Source: Chromobacterium violaceum ATCC 12472 (GTDB lineage: Bacteria; Pseudomonadota; Gammaproteobacteria; Burkholderiales; Chromobacteriaceae). Taken from it: a stretch of 64,000 nt of DNA. The stretch covers positions 2,923,752-2,987,751 of the forward strand of contig NC_005085.1 of NCBI RefSeq assembly GCF_000007705.1, read 5' to 3'. Position numbers and translations under genes: made by a program. The notes beneath the pieces were generated by a model. The model did no database searches, was not told where the DNA came from, and saw nothing but the letters and a program-made list of their open reading frames with translations. Positions 44,050 through 53,338 of this stretch are shown here, in pieces. Within the stretch, counting starts at the first letter, position 1, and every line of letters begins with the position of its first letter.

Positions 44050-47000
44050 TTCCGTCCGCCCCCTTCATCCGCCGCCCGGTGGCCACCACGCTGCTGACGC
44101 TGGCCATCCTGCTGGCCGGCGCCATCGCCTTCAAGCTGCTGCCGGTGTCGCCGCTGCCGCAGGTGGACTTCCCCACCATCTCGGTGTCGGCCAAGCTGCC
44201 CGGCGCCAGCCCGGAAACGATGGCGGCCACGGTGGCCACGCCGCTGGAGCGCGCGCTGGGCCGCATCGCCGGCGTCACCGAGATGACGTCGACCAGCTCG
44301 CTGGGCTCCACCAACGTCACGCTGCAGTTCGACCTGGACCGCGACATCAACGGCGCCGCGCGCGACGTGCAGGCCGCCATCAACGCCGCCCGCTCGCTGC
44401 TGCCCACCGGCATGCCGTCCAACCCGACCTACCGCAAGGTGAACCCGGCCGACGCGCCCATCATGATCCTGGCGCTGACCTCGGACACCCTGAGCCGCGG
44501 CCAGATGTACGACGCGGCCGACTCCATCCTGGGGCAGAAACTGTCGCAGGTGGACGGCATCGGCAACGTGATCATCGGCGGCGGCGCGCAGCCGGCGGTG
44601 CGGGTGGAAATGAACCCGACGCAGCTGAACCATTACGGCATCGGCATGGAGACGGTGCGCGCCGCCATCACCAGCACCAACGCCAACCGGCCCAAGGGTT
44701 TCCTGGAAAACGACGAGCGCCACTGGCAGGTGCAGGCCAACGACCAGGCCGGCAAGGCCAGCGACTACCTGCCGCTGATCGTCAGCTACAAGAACGGCAG
44801 CGCGGTGCGCATCTCGGACGTGGCCGAGGTCAAGGATTCGGTGGTGGACCTGCGCAACGCCGGCATGCTGGGCAAGCAGCCGGCGGTGATGCTGATCCTG
44901 TTCCGCCAGCCCGGCGCCAACATCATCGAAACCGTCGATCGGGTGAAGGCGATGCTGCCGCAGTTGCAGGCGTCGATCCCGCCGTCGATCAAGATCAACC
45001 AGGTGATGGACCGCACGCCCACCATCCGCGCCTCGCTGTCCGAAGTAGAGCGCTCGCTGGCGATCTCGATCGCGCTGGTGATCCTGGTGGTGTTCCTGTT
45101 CCTGCGCAACGGCCGCGCCACCGCCATCCCGGCCATCACCGTGCCGGTGTCGCTGGTGGGCACCTTCGCCATCATGTACCTGGCCGGCTTTTCGCTGAAC
45201 AACCTCAGCCTGATGGCGCTGACCATCGCCACCGGCTTCGTCGTGGACGACACCATCGTGGTGCTGGAGAACATCTCCCGCCATATCGAGAATGGCATGC
45301 AGCCGTTCCAGGCGGCGCTGCGCGGCGCGCGCGAGGTCGGCTTCACCGTGCTGTCGATGAGCATCTCGCTGATCGCGGTGTTCATTCCCATCCTGCTGAT
45401 GGGCGGCATCATCGGCCGGCTGTTCCGCGAATTCGCGGTCACGCTGTCGGTGGCCATCATGGTGTCGCTGCTGGTGTCGCTGACCACCACGCCCATGCTG
45501 TGCGCGCGCTGGCTGAAGACGCACGACGCGCACAAGGCTCCGGGCAAGCTGTTCCAATGGAGCGAGCGCGCCTTCGACGCGATGCTGAACGGCTACCGCC
45601 GCTCGCTGTCCTGGGCGCTGCGCCACGGCCGGCTGATGATGGCCGTGCTCGGCGCCACCATCGCGCTGAACGTGTTCCTGTACACGGTGATTGCCAAGGG
45701 TTTCTTCCCGCAACAGGACACCGGCCGCCTGACCGGCATGATCAAGGCCGACCAGAGCATCTCCTTCCAGGCGATGCAGGGCAAGCTGCAGCGCTTCATC
45801 AACGTGGTCGGCGCCGATCCGGCGGTGGACAAGGTGGTGGGCTTCACCGGCGGCGGCCAGCGCAACAGCGCCAATATGTTCGTCAGCCTGAAGCCGCTGG
45901 CCGAACGCAAGGAAAACGCAGATCAGGTGATCGCCCGGCTGCGCAAGAAACTGTCCGGCGAGCCCGGCGCCCAGCTGTTCCTGCAATCGGTGCAGGACAT
46001 CCGCATCGGCAGCCGCTCCAGCAACGCGCAATACCAGTACACGCTGCAGGGCGACGACCTGAACGAGCTGCGCGAATGGACGCCCAAGGTGCAGCTGGCG
46101 ATGAGCAAGATTCCCTTCCTGGCCGACCTCAACAACGACCAGGAGGTGAAGGGCCTGCAAACCACGCTCGCCTTCGACCGCGCGGCGATGGCGCGGCTGG
46201 GGCTGACCCAGGCCCAGGTGGACTCGGTGCTGAACGACGCTTTCGGCCAGCGCCAGGTCTCCACCATCTACAATCCGCTCAACCAGTACCACGTGGTGCT
46301 GGAAGTGGCGCCGCAGTACTGGCAGGGCCCTGAAGGCCTGCGCGACATCTATCTGCAGACGCCGGGCGGCCAGCCGACGCCGCTGTCGGCCTTCGCCAGC
46401 TGGCAACCGACCCATGCCGCGCTGTCGGTCAACCACCAGAGCCAGTTCGCGGCCACCACCATCTCCTTCAACCTGCCGCCCGGCTACTCGCTGTCCGACG
46501 CCACCCAGGCGATAGACGCGGCCATCGCCGACATCGGCCTGCCCAGCGGCATCCACGCCAGCTTCCAGGGCACAGCCAAGTCGTTCCAGGCTTCGCTGGA
46601 CAGCCAGCCGGTGCTGATCCTGGCGGCCCTGGTGGCGGTGTACATCGTGCTGGGCATGCTGTACGAGAGCGTGGTGCACCCGATCACCATCCTCTCCACC
46701 CTGCCCTCCGCCGGCGTCGGCGCGCTGTTGGCGCTGATGGCCACCGGCGGCGAGTTCAACATCATCGCGCTGATCGGCATCCTGCTCTTGATCGGCATCG
46801 TCAAGAAAAACGCCATCATGATGATAGATTTCGCGCTCACGGCGGAGCGCGAGCAGGGTCTGCCGCCGCAGGAAGCCATCCTGCAGGCCTGCCTGCTGCG
46901 CTTCCGCCCCATCATGATGACCACGATGGCCGCCCTGTTCGGCGCGTTGCCGCTGGCGCTGGGCCGCGGAGACGGCGCCGAGATGCGTACCCCGCTGGGC

Positions 47001-47150
47001 ATCTCCATCGTCGGCGGCCTGCTGCTCAGCCAGCTGCTGACGCTGTACACCACCCCCATCGTCTACCTGTACCTGGACCGCTTCCGCCTGTGGTGCCTGA
47101 AGTGGCGCGGCGGCCGCGGCCCGGCCTTGGCCGCCGGCAAAGAGGAATGA
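44046..47150 (+). CDS. mdtC: RND efflux pump subunit, MdtC-like
   Basis: A 1034-residue RND protein, paralogous to the preceding one. It opens [20 protein letters not shown] and has the helix-4 proton relay [19 protein letters not shown] (about 397-415). The start ATG overlaps the MdtB-like stop. The reading frame stays open far upstream (to 42402) inside mdtB, which is a high-GC artefact; the RND start motif fixes the true start here. It forms the second subunit type of the pump. Confidence 0.95.
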   Translation: MIPSAPFIRRPVATTLLTLAILLAGAIAFKLLPVSPLPQVDFPTISVSAKLPGASPETMAATVATPLERALGRIAGVTEMTSTSSLGSTNVTLQFDLDRDINGAARDVQAAINAARSLLPTGMPSNPTYRKVNPADAPIMILALTSDTLSRGQMYDAADSILGQKLSQVDGIGNVIIGGGAQPAVRVEMNPTQLNHYGIGMETVRAAITSTNANRPKGFLENDERHWQVQANDQAGKASDYLPLIVSYKNGSAVRISDVAEVKDSVVDLRNAGMLGKQPAVMLILFRQPGANIIETVDRVKAMLPQLQASIPPSIKINQVMDRTPTIRASLSEVERSLAISIALVILVVFLFLRNGRATAIPAITVPVSLVGTFAIMYLAGFSLNNLSLMALTIATGFVVDDTIVVLENISRHIENGMQPFQAALRGAREVGFTVLSMSISLIAVFIPILLMGGIIGRLFREFAVTLSVAIMVSLLVSLTTTPMLCARWLKTHDAHKAPGKLFQWSERAFDAMLNGYRRSLSWALRHGRLMMAVLGATIALNVFLYTVIAKGFFPQQDTGRLTGMIKADQSISFQAMQGKLQRFINVVGADPAVDKVVGFTGGGQRNSANMFVSLKPLAERKENADQVIARLRKKLSGEPGAQLFLQSVQDIRIGSRSSNAQYQYTLQGDDLNELREWTPKVQLAMSKIPFLADLNNDQEVKGLQTTLAFDRAAMARLGLTQAQVDSVLNDAFGQRQVSTIYNPLNQYHVVLEVAPQYWQGPEGLRDIYLQTPGGQPTPLSAFASWQPTHAALSVNHQSQFAATTISFNLPPGYSLSDATQAIDAAIADIGLPSGIHASFQGTAKSFQASLDSQPVLILAALVAVYIVLGMLYESVVHPITILSTLPSAGVGALLALMATGGEFNIIALIGILLLIGIVKKNAIMMIDFALTAEREQGLPPQEAILQACLLRFRPIMMTTMAALFGALPLALGRGDGAEMRTPLGISIVGGLLLSQLLTLYTTPIVYLYLDRFRLWCLKWRGGRGPALAAGKEE

Positions 47151-47155
47151 TTGCC

Positions 47156-48541
47156 ATGAATAGAACAACAACGCCGCAGAAACTATGCGCCGCGCTGGCG
47201 GCGCTGGCGCTGGCCGGCTGCGCGATCGGCCCGGACTACGCCAGGCCCAAGCTCGACATTCCCGCCCAATTCAAGGAGGACGGCCGCTGGAAGAGCGCCG
47301 AGCCGCAGGACGCGATGCCGCGCGGCGACTGGTGGACGGTGTTCCAGGACCCGACGCTGAACCGCCTGATGGACACGCTGAACCAGCAGAGCCCCACCAT
47401 CTCCCAGGCCGAGGCGCAGTACCGCGCGGCCCAGGCCCAGCTGCGCCAGGCACAAGCCGGCCTGTTCCCGTCGCTGTCGGCCAACGCGTCCCGGAGCCAT
47501 GGCGTGAGCGCGCCGGGCGACGGCGCGGCCACCAGTTACAACCTGGGCCTGTCCGCCAGCTGGGAAGTGGATCTGTGGGGCGCGGTGCGGCGCGAAGTGG
47601 AGGCCGGCAAGGCCAAGCAGCAGGCCTCCGAGGCCCAGCTGGCCGCCATTCGATTGAGCAGCCAGGCCCAGCTCGCCACGGCCTACCTGCAACTGGTGGT
47701 GGCCGACAGGCAACTGGCCAATCTGCGCGACAGCGAGAAAGCGCTGGGCGAGGCGCTGAAGCTGACCCGCAACCAGTTCGCCGCCGGCATCGTCGGCGAC
47801 GAGGCTGTGGCCTCGGCGGAAAGCCAGTGGCACGCCGCGCAGGCCTCGGTGGTGGACAAGCAGCTGACCCGCGCCCAGCTGGAGCACGCGATCGCCGCCC
47901 AGCTCGGCCAGGCGCCGGCCAGCTTCTCGCTGCCGCCGGCCGCCGAGACGCCGCACCTGCCGCAGATTCCGGCCGGCATCCCCTCGGCGCTGCTGGAGCG
48001 CCGGCCGGACGTGGCCGCGGCGGAACGGAATATGGCGGTCGCCAATGCCCAGATCGGCATCGCCAAAGCCGCCTTCTTCCCCACGCTGACGCTGGGCGCC
48101 AGCGGCGGCTACCGCGGCTCCACCTTCGCCGACTGGGTGACGCTGCCCAACCGCATCTGGTCGGTCGGCCCGTCGCTGGCGCTGACGCTGTTCGACGCCG
48201 GCCTGCGCCGCGCCCAGACCGAGCAGGCGATCGCCAACTACGACGCCAGCGTGGCCAGCTACCGCCAGACCGTGCTGGCGGCGCTGCAAGGCGTCGAAGA
48301 CAATCTGTCCGCGCAAAGCCTGCTGAAGGAGGAGTCCGGCATGCAGACGGCGGCGCTGGCGGCGGCCAAACGGGCGGAAACCATCGCGATGAACCAATAC
48401 CAGGCTGGAACCGTCGCCTACCTGAACGTGCTGTCGGCGCAGAATGCCCGCATCGCCGCCGAGAACAATCTGTGGAACGTGGTGAACCGCCAGTACGCCG
48501 GCAGCGTGGCGCTGATCGCCGCGCTCGGCGGCCGCTGGTAA
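47156..48541 (+). CDS. Outer-membrane efflux lipoprotein of the RND operon
   Basis: A 461-residue NodT/OprM-type duct with a lipoprotein signal (LALAGC, Cys at about residue 22), then GPDYARPKLDIPAQFKE, the usual mature start. Two OEP repeats follow, each with a long coiled coil; RRPDVAAAERNMAVANAQIG marks the second half. The start at 47156 has GAGG 11 bases upstream; an ATG at 47147 overlapping the mdtC stop is the alternative. It completes a self-contained tripartite pump. Unlike E. coli mdtABCD, no MFS gene or BaeSR-type regulator follows. Confidence 0.93.
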   Translation: MNRTTTPQKLCAALAALALAGCAIGPDYARPKLDIPAQFKEDGRWKSAEPQDAMPRGDWWTVFQDPTLNRLMDTLNQQSPTISQAEAQYRAAQAQLRQAQAGLFPSLSANASRSHGVSAPGDGAATSYNLGLSASWEVDLWGAVRREVEAGKAKQQASEAQLAAIRLSSQAQLATAYLQLVVADRQLANLRDSEKALGEALKLTRNQFAAGIVGDEAVASAESQWHAAQASVVDKQLTRAQLEHAIAAQLGQAPASFSLPPAAETPHLPQIPAGIPSALLERRPDVAAAERNMAVANAQIGIAKAAFFPTLTLGASGGYRGSTFADWVTLPNRIWSVGPSLALTLFDAGLRRAQTEQAIANYDASVASYRQTVLAALQGVEDNLSAQSLLKEESGMQTAALAAAKRAETIAMNQYQAGTVAYLNVLSAQNARIAAENNLWNVVNRQYAGSVALIAALGGRW

Positions 48542-48561
48542 ACCGCAAACCCGCCAAGACA

Positions 48562-48587
48562 AAACCGGGCCTGCGCCCGGTTTTTTT
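48562..48587. terminator. Strong terminator of the RND operon
   Basis: The stem AAACCGGGC / GCCCGGTTT with loop CTGC is followed by seven T. A on the other flank lets it also serve the minus-strand GH18 gene, whose stop is 16 bases away. Confidence 0.92.
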
Positions 48588-48602
48588 ATCGCCGGAAGCC
48601 GG

Positions 48603-49619
48603 CTAGCGCTGCGCCAGGCCCTGTTTCACCGCCGCCCAGAACGCGTCATCCTCCATCCCCAGCGCGTACAAGGATGTGCCGCCCAGGCCGTAGGCGTTCA
48701 CCAGGCTGGCCTTCAGCGCCACGCTGCGCGCGTTTTCGGTCCACACCGTGTGGCGGCTGCCATCGGCCGCGCCGTAGTTGAAAGTCAGGGAATGGGTGCC
48801 GGCGTCGTAGCGCGGCTGCGCGCCGTAGCGGGCGATCAAGGCCTGCGTATCCTTCCAGTACAGCATGCCGCCGTCGCCAGGCCGCTTCCAATCGTAGCCG
48901 TAGGCTGGAATGCCGTTCAGTATCTTGGCCGCCGGCACCCGCTCCACCGCATAGTCCAGGTCATCCTCCATCCAGTCCGAGCCGGCCACCGGCCCCGGAT
49001 CCCAGGCCGGAATCGCCTCGTCGTAGCTCATGATCTGCAGGTAGTCGGCCGCCGCGCCCAAGGCGCGCAGATCGTAGCCGTAATTGGCCGGATGGTTTTC
49101 GTCTTTGGCGGAAAAGGCCGGCACGCTGACGATCAGCTTCAGGCCCTTGGCGTGCAATGCCCGGCCCAGAACCTGGATGAAGTGGCTGAAGTTGTTGCGG
49201 TCGCCCTGCGCCACCGCCTCGAAATCCACGTTGATGCCGGAGAAGCGCTTGTCCTGGGCGAACTTCACCAGGTTGGCCACCGCCTGGCTCTGCGCCGAGG
49301 TCGATACCGCGTGGGCGATGTCGGCGCTCCAATTGCCGTTGCCGTCGACATTCGACACGCAGCCGTAGGCGGGAATCTTCCTGCCGAGCAGGAAAGAGAT
49401 GGCGTCGTTCGGCGCCGGATCGCCGTTGCCCGTCACCGCGCCCTGGGCGGTGATGTTGTAAAAGTCGACAGCGACGGCATTGAAGCTGGCGGCGTACCGG
49501 GTCAGCGCGGCGTAATTGCCGGCATAGCCGGAATAATAAGCCAGAACCATGGGCCCGGCCTGCGCCTGGCTTGCCGCCAGCGCCAGGCCGGCCAGCAGGA
49601 TGGATATCGTTTTTTTCAT
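48603..49619 (-). CDS. Secreted glycoside hydrolase family 18 protein
   Basis: A 338-residue precursor with a signal peptide (about 1-21). The TIM-barrel starts PMVLAYYSGYAGNYAAL, and the active-site strand reads FSGINVDFE with the catalytic Glu at about 134. Relative to the canonical DxxDxDxE of chitinases the first Asp is Ser and the second Asn, a pattern closer to the SleL/YaaH peptidoglycan-acting branch. LQIMSYDE (near 185) and the terminal GTSLYALGMEDDAFW agree with GH18. It may cleave chitin, peptidoglycan or another GlcNAc polymer. The start at 49619 fits the signal peptide; 49640 is open upstream. Confidence 0.88.
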   Translation of the reverse strand: MKKTISILLAGLALAASQAQAGPMVLAYYSGYAGNYAALTRYAASFNAVAVDFYNITAQGAVTGNGDPAPNDAISFLLGRKIPAYGCVSNVDGNGNWSADIAHAVSTSAQSQAVANLVKFAQDKRFSGINVDFEAVAQGDRNNFSHFIQVLGRALHAKGLKLIVSVPAFSAKDENHPANYGYDLRALGAAADYLQIMSYDEAIPAWDPGPVAGSDWMEDDLDYAVERVPAAKILNGIPAYGYDWKRPGDGGMLYWKDTQALIARYGAQPRYDAGTHSLTFNYGAADGSRHTVWTENARSVALKASLVNAYGLGGTSLYALGMEDDAFWAAVKQGLAQR

Positions 49620-49963
49620 CGGATGCTCTCTATTCGTCAAAATGCCGCAGCCAAATTTCGCCAGGGCATATGACCGCCGTTATAACCGGGAGCGCAGCCG
49701 CCATCCATACCTCCCTGCTGCGTATCAAAACAATGCGGAATAAAAAATCGACAGACTTGCCCAAACAAATCAGCAAACGCGCAATTTATTCCCCTGTACA
49801 CACCTATTTTGCAATTCCTCGCCCAATATTCAAATACATTGAAAAACTCCATCTCGGAATACAAGAAGACCGCCCACCGATTTGGCACTATTGCCAATAT
49901 TACAATTGTTAACAATCCATCCCCTTCTCTATAATCTCCCGATCCACACTTCACGCCAACATC
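49620..49963. other. Divergent AT-rich gap before the MoxR operon
   Basis: A 344-base region between the GH18 and MoxR genes, AT-rich from 49741 to 49940. It contains the GH18 upstream region on one side and the candidate MoxR promoter on the other. No gene was supported; short frames here lack ribosome-binding sites and family features. Confidence 0.55.
49906..49935 (+). promoter_or_regulatory. Candidate sigma-70 promoter of the MoxR-bpX operon
   Basis: TTGTTA (49906-49911) and a perfect TATAAT (49930-49935) are 18 bases apart. The predicted start would leave a leader of about 20 bases, and no clear Shine-Dalgarno sequence precedes the ATG at 49964. Confidence 0.6.
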
Positions 49964-51079
49964 ATGAATTCGCAGCTGCAGCACGCATCCGCTCAAGTCC
50001 GCTCCGCCATCCGCTCCGCTACCCAAGGGCTGGTCGGCAGGGAGCAACTCGCAGAATTGATCATCCTCGCCGCCGTGGCCCAGGAGCACCTGCTGGTAAT
50101 AGGCCCGCCCGGCACAGCCAAAAGCGCCGTCGTGCGCCGGGTCGCCCAAGCGATGGGCGGCCGTTACTTCGAATACCTGCTTGGCCGCTACACCGAACCT
50201 TCCGAGCTGTTCGGCGCGGTAGACCTGCGCAAGCTGCGCGAAGGCACAGTGGAAACCGATACCACCGGCATGCTGCCGGAGGCTGAAGTCGCCTTCCTAG
50301 ACGAGGTTTTCCTCGGCTCCACCGCCATCCTCAACACCCTGCTGGGCATTCTGAACGAGCGCCGCTTCCGCCGCGGCCACACCCAGCTGCATTGCCCGCT
50401 GCGCGTTTGCATAGGCGCGGCCAACGGTTTGCCCGACGATGCCTCGCTGGCGGCCTTTGGCGACCGCTTCCTGCTGCACGCCTTCATCGAAGCCACGGCT
50501 GATCATCAGCTGGAAGCGATGCTGGAGGGCGGCTGGCAAGCCGAACAGGCCCCGGCGGCAAGCGAGATCAGCCTGGCGGACATCGATCTGCTGTGCCAGG
50601 CGGCGCGCGAAGTGGACATGCGCGCGGTCCGCCCCATGCTGGCGCAGGCTATCCGCCAATTGCGCGGCGCCGGCATCAGCTTGTCCGACCGGCGCATCGT
50701 CAAATCCCAGCGCCTGGTCGCCGCCGCCGCCGCGCTCGCCGGACGCATGCGCGCCGACGCCTCCGACCTGTGGCCGCTGCTGTACGCGCTGCCAACCCAG
50801 GAAGCCCAGCAGCACGCCCGCGAAATATTGCGCGAGCAGTTGGCGGCTTGCGCCAATGGCGTGCTGGCCAGCGCGGTGGAAACCGCGGCCGTGCAGCCGC
50901 TGTCCCGCGTCCAGCGCCTGCTGGAAAACGCGCAATGCGCGCTGGACGCGGAGACAGACCTATCGTCCATCGAAGCCCTGCTGCGCGAGATCGACGCCAA
51001 CTTCAGCGCCGATGGCATGCCGGACGAGCTGGCCGCTTCGCGCGAAAAACTGGCTGCGCGCCTGGCGGAGCCCGCATGA
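49964..51079 (+). CDS. MoxR-family AAA+ ATPase
   Basis: A 371-residue MoxR/RavA-type ATPase. Walker A is GPPGTAKS (47-54), Walker B VAFLDE (109-114) with EVFLGST, sensor 1 is in GAANGLP, and the Arg finger is in DRFLLHAF. The lid domain is near 235-290 and a Gln/Ala/Glu-rich C-terminal helical tail follows. MoxR ATPases act as chaperones that remodel protein complexes with vWA partners. It is the first gene of a four-gene coupled operon whose third product has a vWA-like domain and propeller, so it is assigned to a MoxR-vWA-beta-propeller ternary system. Confidence 0.92.
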   Translation: MNSQLQHASAQVRSAIRSATQGLVGREQLAELIILAAVAQEHLLVIGPPGTAKSAVVRRVAQAMGGRYFEYLLGRYTEPSELFGAVDLRKLREGTVETDTTGMLPEAEVAFLDEVFLGSTAILNTLLGILNERRFRRGHTQLHCPLRVCIGAANGLPDDASLAAFGDRFLLHAFIEATADHQLEAMLEGGWQAEQAPAASEISLADIDLLCQAAREVDMRAVRPMLAQAIRQLRGAGISLSDRRIVKSQRLVAAAAALAGRMRADASDLWPLLYALPTQEAQQHAREILREQLAACANGVLASAVETAAVQPLSRVQRLLENAQCALDAETDLSSIEALLREIDANFSADGMPDELAASREKLAARLAEPA

Positions 51080-51525
51080 GCGGCTCCGCCATCGCTTGGC
51101 ATTGGCAGCCCGTTCCGGAAAGCGACATTGCCGCCCCGCAGGCGGCGGTCGCCTTCGGCGATGCCGCGGAGCGCCTGCTGAAACGGCTGGAAACCATGCC
51201 TGCCGAACGACGCAGCGCGCTGATGCTGAGCGCAGGCGAAGGCCTGCTGGTGGCGCTGGGTCCGGAACACGCGCTGCCCTGGGTCGAGAGCGTCGAATAC
51301 GCCCGTCCCGATGACTCGGTCCGACAGCTGTGGCTGCCGACCAAGTGGCAGCCGGACGTTTCCACCGACGCGCTGGCCACTGCGCTGAACATCCGCTCCC
51401 CGGTCTGGCCGATGCTGCTCTGGCGCCAACCCGCGCTCATCATTCCCTTGAACCGGCAATGGCCGGCCGGCGACGACTTGCTGGCCGACATCCGCCGCCG
51501 CTGGAGCGGCGCATACCGCTCCTGA
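51076..51525 (+). CDS. Small protein of the MoxR ternary operon (bpX0-like)
   Basis: A 149-residue soluble protein overlapping the ATPase stop by ATGA. It starts SGSAIAWHWQPVPESDI and contains a conserved-looking core EGLLVALGPEHALPWVESVEYA (about 56-77, shown in two parts: EGLLVALGPEHALP and WVESVEYA) and PVWPMLLWRQPALIIPLN, ending in a basic helix. I recognise no catalytic motif. Position and size match the small non-propeller component of bpX ternary systems. It probably bridges the ATPase and the propeller proteins. The exact bpX subfamily is not certain. Confidence 0.75.
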   Translation: MSGSAIAWHWQPVPESDIAAPQAAVAFGDAAERLLKRLETMPAERRSALMLSAGEGLLVALGPEHALPWVESVEYARPDDSVRQLWLPTKWQPDVSTDALATALNIRSPVWPMLLWRQPALIIPLNRQWPAGDDLLADIRRRWSGAYRS

Positions 51526-51544
51526 ACTCCGGCTGACCATACTT

Positions 51545-53338
51545 ATGCGATTACCCGAAGCGCTCATGCCATGGCATGACTGCCTGAACGGCTTTTCCGC
51601 CGAGCTCGCCACCGAGCTGGGCGAGCTACTGCGACGCCTCGCCCCGGCGCTGGGCGTCCACCATGACGCCAGCCGCGGCGACGAGCTGGCCGCGCAAGGC
51701 CTGGACGACTTGCGCCGCCGCGGCTCCTACCAACGCCTGCTGGCGTCGGAATGGCTGCTGGCCGACGAAGTCCCCGACGAATTCCTGCGCCGCGCCGCCA
51801 GCGGCGAACATCTATTCCTGTCGCCCGCCCCGCGCGAACGCCAGGCCGACCGGCGCATCGTCGCGCTGTTCCATGCCGGCAGCTGGCAGCTGGGCGCGCC
51901 CAGGCTGGCCCATCTGGCGCTGTGCATCCTGCTCGATCACCGCGCCAGGGCCGCCGGCGGCGAATTCCATTGGGGCAGCCTGCAGGCGCCGGGCGAATGG
52001 CGGCAAGGTGCCGCGCCCGATGCGCTGAAACAGCTGCTGCGTGCCCGCGCCTACCGCAATTTCAACGCCCAGCTGTACCAGGCGTGGCTCGACGATCTGT
52101 CTACGCGGCCCGCCGCCGACGAGTGCTGGCTGGTAGGCTACCCCCTGGACCAGCAAGGCCTGCTGGCGCCGCAGTTCACCCACCAGGCCGACATCGCGCC
52201 CACGCTGCGCGGCGACGCGTTGCGCGTCGCCATCCGCGATCGCCGCGGCGAGCGCGCGCTAAAGCTGCCGCTGCCGTCCGGCGATGCCGGCCTCGCGCTG
52301 CTGCAGGGGCGCTTCCAAGCCGGCCAGGCTACCGTGCGGACAGAGACGCGGCGCTTTTCCCTGCGTCACGCGCCGCTGCTGTCTCCCAATGGCCGCCATG
52401 TCGCCGTCTCGCTTCAGGGCGGCTACGCGGCACTGATGCTGCCGGTGGACAAACCGGGACAAACATCGAAACAGAAGGCGCGCCAGCTGCAATGGCACAG
52501 GGCCAGCACCCTGCTGGCGCGGGCATTCACGGCCAAGACCCTGGGCGCCGTGGTTCAGCGCGGCGCCCAGCTGAGCTGCCTGCAGTTCCCGCGCATAGGC
52601 AAGGTGCCGCTGCCGCAGCAGGCCGAATTCCATGCTTCCCCGGGATCCTCCACCTTGCTGGATGCCGCCTGGCTGCCCGGCAAATCCGGCGGCAGGCTGT
52701 ATTTGCGCGACTTGAACGGCAATCTTGTCTATTGGGAAAGCGGGGGCGCTGCCGGAACCGCCCCCATGCGCCAACAATGCGGCGGCGTGCAGGCCCTCTG
52801 CCAGATAGACGGCGCCTCCCTGCTATACGCCCGCCAGCAGAACGGCCAGCTCCGTCTAGGCTGGCTGGGCGCCGATCACGACCAGAAGGCGGTGGAAGTC
52901 GCCCCCGGCATCGCGGCCGACACCTATAGTCGAGTGTTGCTGCACGGGCTGCCGCAAGACCGGCGCTTCGCCTGCGCGGTCCTGCTGCGCGGCGGCGAGC
53001 GGGAAAGCTGGCGGCTACACGCCGGCAGCGGCGGCGGCGCGCCGGATGGCCGGGAATGCCTGCTTCCCGCAGGCTGGCGCGCGATAGGCGTGCAATTGAC
53101 CGACAAGCCGCGCTTGCTGCTGGTCCACGACAAGCAGAATCAGATCGCCCTGCTGGACGAAGACAAGATCCTGCCGTTGTACGGGACTGCGTCGCCGATC
53201 GCCCGGCTCAGCTATACGCCCTCCTGCGCCGGCATCGCGCTGCTGACCGAACAAAGAGAGTTGATCGTGTACTCCCTGGCCGCCCGCGCCGTGGTTCTCC
53301 ATCTGCAAAACCAGGCCGCAGGCAAAGCACATGACTGA
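51545..53338 (+). CDS. Degenerate vWA domain plus beta-propeller protein
   Basis: A 597-residue protein. An N-terminal helical region (SEWLLADEVPDEFLRRA, about 61-77) leads to a Rossmann/vWA-like domain (about 98-215). There the metal-binding DxSxS is replaced by HAGSW (VALFHAGSWQLGAPRL), so metal binding is probably lost. A seven-blade propeller follows (about 260-590), seen as repeats such as RHVAVSLQGGYAALML, GRLYLRDLNGNLVYWE and PRLLLVHDKQNQIALLDE. It starts 19 bases after the small gene and overlaps the next by 8. It fits the vWA-propeller component of MoxR ternary systems. Confidence 0.82.
   Translation: MRLPEALMPWHDCLNGFSAELATELGELLRRLAPALGVHHDASRGDELAAQGLDDLRRRGSYQRLLASEWLLADEVPDEFLRRAASGEHLFLSPAPRERQADRRIVALFHAGSWQLGAPRLAHLALCILLDHRARAAGGEFHWGSLQAPGEWRQGAAPDALKQLLRARAYRNFNAQLYQAWLDDLSTRPAADECWLVGYPLDQQGLLAPQFTHQADIAPTLRGDALRVAIRDRRGERALKLPLPSGDAGLALLQGRFQAGQATVRTETRRFSLRHAPLLSPNGRHVAVSLQGGYAALMLPVDKPGQTSKQKARQLQWHRASTLLARAFTAKTLGAVVQRGAQLSCLQFPRIGKVPLPQQAEFHASPGSSTLLDAAWLPGKSGGRLYLRDLNGNLVYWESGGAAGTAPMRQQCGGVQALCQIDGASLLYARQQNGQLRLGWLGADHDQKAVEVAPGIAADTYSRVLLHGLPQDRRFACAVLLRGGERESWRLHAGSGGGAPDGRECLLPAGWRAIGVQLTDKPRLLLVHDKQNQIALLDEDKILPLYGTASPIARLSYTPSCAGIALLTEQRELIVYSLAARAVVLHLQNQAAGKAHD

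Noticed and set aside
43971-47171. Very long minus-strand open frame opposite mdtC
   Set aside because: A 1066-residue product rich in His, Gln, Arg and Ala with no hydrophobic core or domain; it is the complement of a clear RND gene.
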